From CBDULX01 sp965368175 (lineage in GTDB: Bacteria; Pseudomonadota; Gammaproteobacteria; SZUA-229), in NCBI GenBank assembly GCA_965368175.1, contig CBDULX010000065.1, forward strand, positions 1-14,457: DNA of 14,457 nucleotides. Reading direction: 5' to 3'. The translations under genes and the position numbers were made by a program. The notes under the pieces were generated by a model. It was not told the origin of the DNA, searched no databases, and saw only the letters and a list, made by a program, of their open reading frames with translations. How positions within the stretch are numbered: position 1 is the stretch's first letter; each line of letters opens with the position of its first letter. This document shows positions 14,292 to 14,457 of the stretch, piece by piece.

Positions 14292-14359
14292 CCCCGAGGA
14301 GCGCTGCAGCGGTATTACGTCAGGCTCGGGATTGCTTTCAAGATTCAAACGGCGCTCAT
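14292..14359 (+). promoter_or_regulatory. SAH riboswitch controlling ahcY
   Basis: P1 pairs CCCGAG (14293-14298) with CTCGGG (14325-14330). The pseudoknot pairs GAGCGC (14299-14304) perfectly with GCGCTC (14352-14357). The conserved GCGCTGCAGCGG, CAGGCTCGG and AACGGCGCTCA blocks are all present. The ligand is S-adenosylhomocysteine in the characterised family, which normally turns on ahcY. The platform is readable: GCGCTCAT (14352-14359) can alternatively pair over eight bases (one wobble) with ATGAGTGC (14384-14391), burying the ahcY start codon and looping out its ribosome site. Ligand binding would free the start, a translational ON switch. Confidence 0.92.
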
Positions 14360-14383
14360 TGATAATTTCTTAGGAGATGAACG

Positions 14384-14457
14384 ATGAGTGCTAAGTTTTC
14401 AGACTACAAAGTAGCCGACATGTCACTGGCCGAATGGGGCCACAAAGAAATCCGCAT
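14384..14457 (+). CDS. ahcY: Adenosylhomocysteinase (SAH hydrolase), N-terminal 24 codons; cut by the window end
   Basis: Hydrolyses S-adenosylhomocysteine to homocysteine and adenosine, relieving product inhibition of methyltransferases. Only the N-terminus is present: MSAKFSDYKVADMSLAEWG followed by HKEIR, which matches the DYKVAD-SLA-WG-KEI opening typical of AhcY. AGGAG at 14372-14376, seven bases before the ATG, is the best ribosome site in the window and sets the start. The SAH riboswitch directly upstream independently supports the identity. The catalytic and NAD-binding regions lie beyond the window. Confidence 0.92.
   Translation, partial: MSAKFSDYKVADMSLAEWGHKEIR

Noticed and set aside
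1..14457. Defence island, prophage, integron or other novel multi-gene system
   Set aside because: Every sizeable gene except the lipoprotein belongs to a known housekeeping family; no nuclease, toxin, integrase, transposase or reverse transcriptase motifs were seen.

Overview
The window looks like a chromosomal housekeeping segment from a gammaproteobacterium of moderate G+C. The main support is gene order: the end of a PilQ secretin, then aroK-aroB, a dGTPase-like gene, a DamX-like SPOR protein and gltB, a neighbourhood I know from Pseudomonas-type genomes (pilMNOPQ-aroK-aroB-damX-gltB). AroK, AroB, GltB, DnaG and MetK also read as close relatives of the Escherichia/Pseudomonas proteins. 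I cannot name the genus. All genes lie on the + strand.

Layout. Positions 1-450 are the 3' end of pilQ (type IV pilus outer-membrane secretin). Positions 478-1257 are an AT-rich gene for a putative EF-hand lipoprotein, wedged between pilQ and aroK. Positions 1293-2902 are aroK and aroB, overlapping by four bases; they make shikimate 3-phosphate and 3-dehydroquinate in aromatic amino acid synthesis. Positions 2904-4091 are a dGTP triphosphohydrolase-like HD protein. Positions 4206-5804 are a DamX-like protein: AAA-type ATPase, membrane anchor, proline-rich linker and SPOR domain. Positions 5950-10419 are gltB, the glutamate synthase large subunit, ending in a strong terminator and not followed by gltD. 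Positions 10587-12326 are dnaG primase, standing alone rather than in the usual rpsU-dnaG-rpoD group. Positions 12958-14118 are metK, and 14384 to the window end is the start of ahcY.

Regulation. The most striking part is the last 1.8 kb. metK and ahcY are each preceded by what reads as an SAH riboswitch, at 12741-12806 and 14292-14359. In both, a sigma70-type promoter (TTGGC-type -35, 18-base spacer, TATAAT-type -10) would start the transcript almost exactly at the aptamer. In both, the 3' strand of the aptamer pseudoknot can instead pair with a downstream ATG-containing segment. In ahcY that ATG is the gene's own start codon, which suggests a simple translational ON switch. In metK the homologous ATG opens a 14-codon upstream ORF, and metK itself starts 126 bases further on. 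SAM synthase (metK) and SAH hydrolase (ahcY) would thus both answer to the by-product of methylation.

Repeats. Each intergenic region downstream of gltB, dnaG and metK holds an inverted-repeat element with arms built from short CACAGAG- or CGCAAAG-type units. They look like members of one MITE-like intergenic repeat class. I found no rRNA, tRNA, CRISPR array, transposase or phage gene, and no defence-type system.
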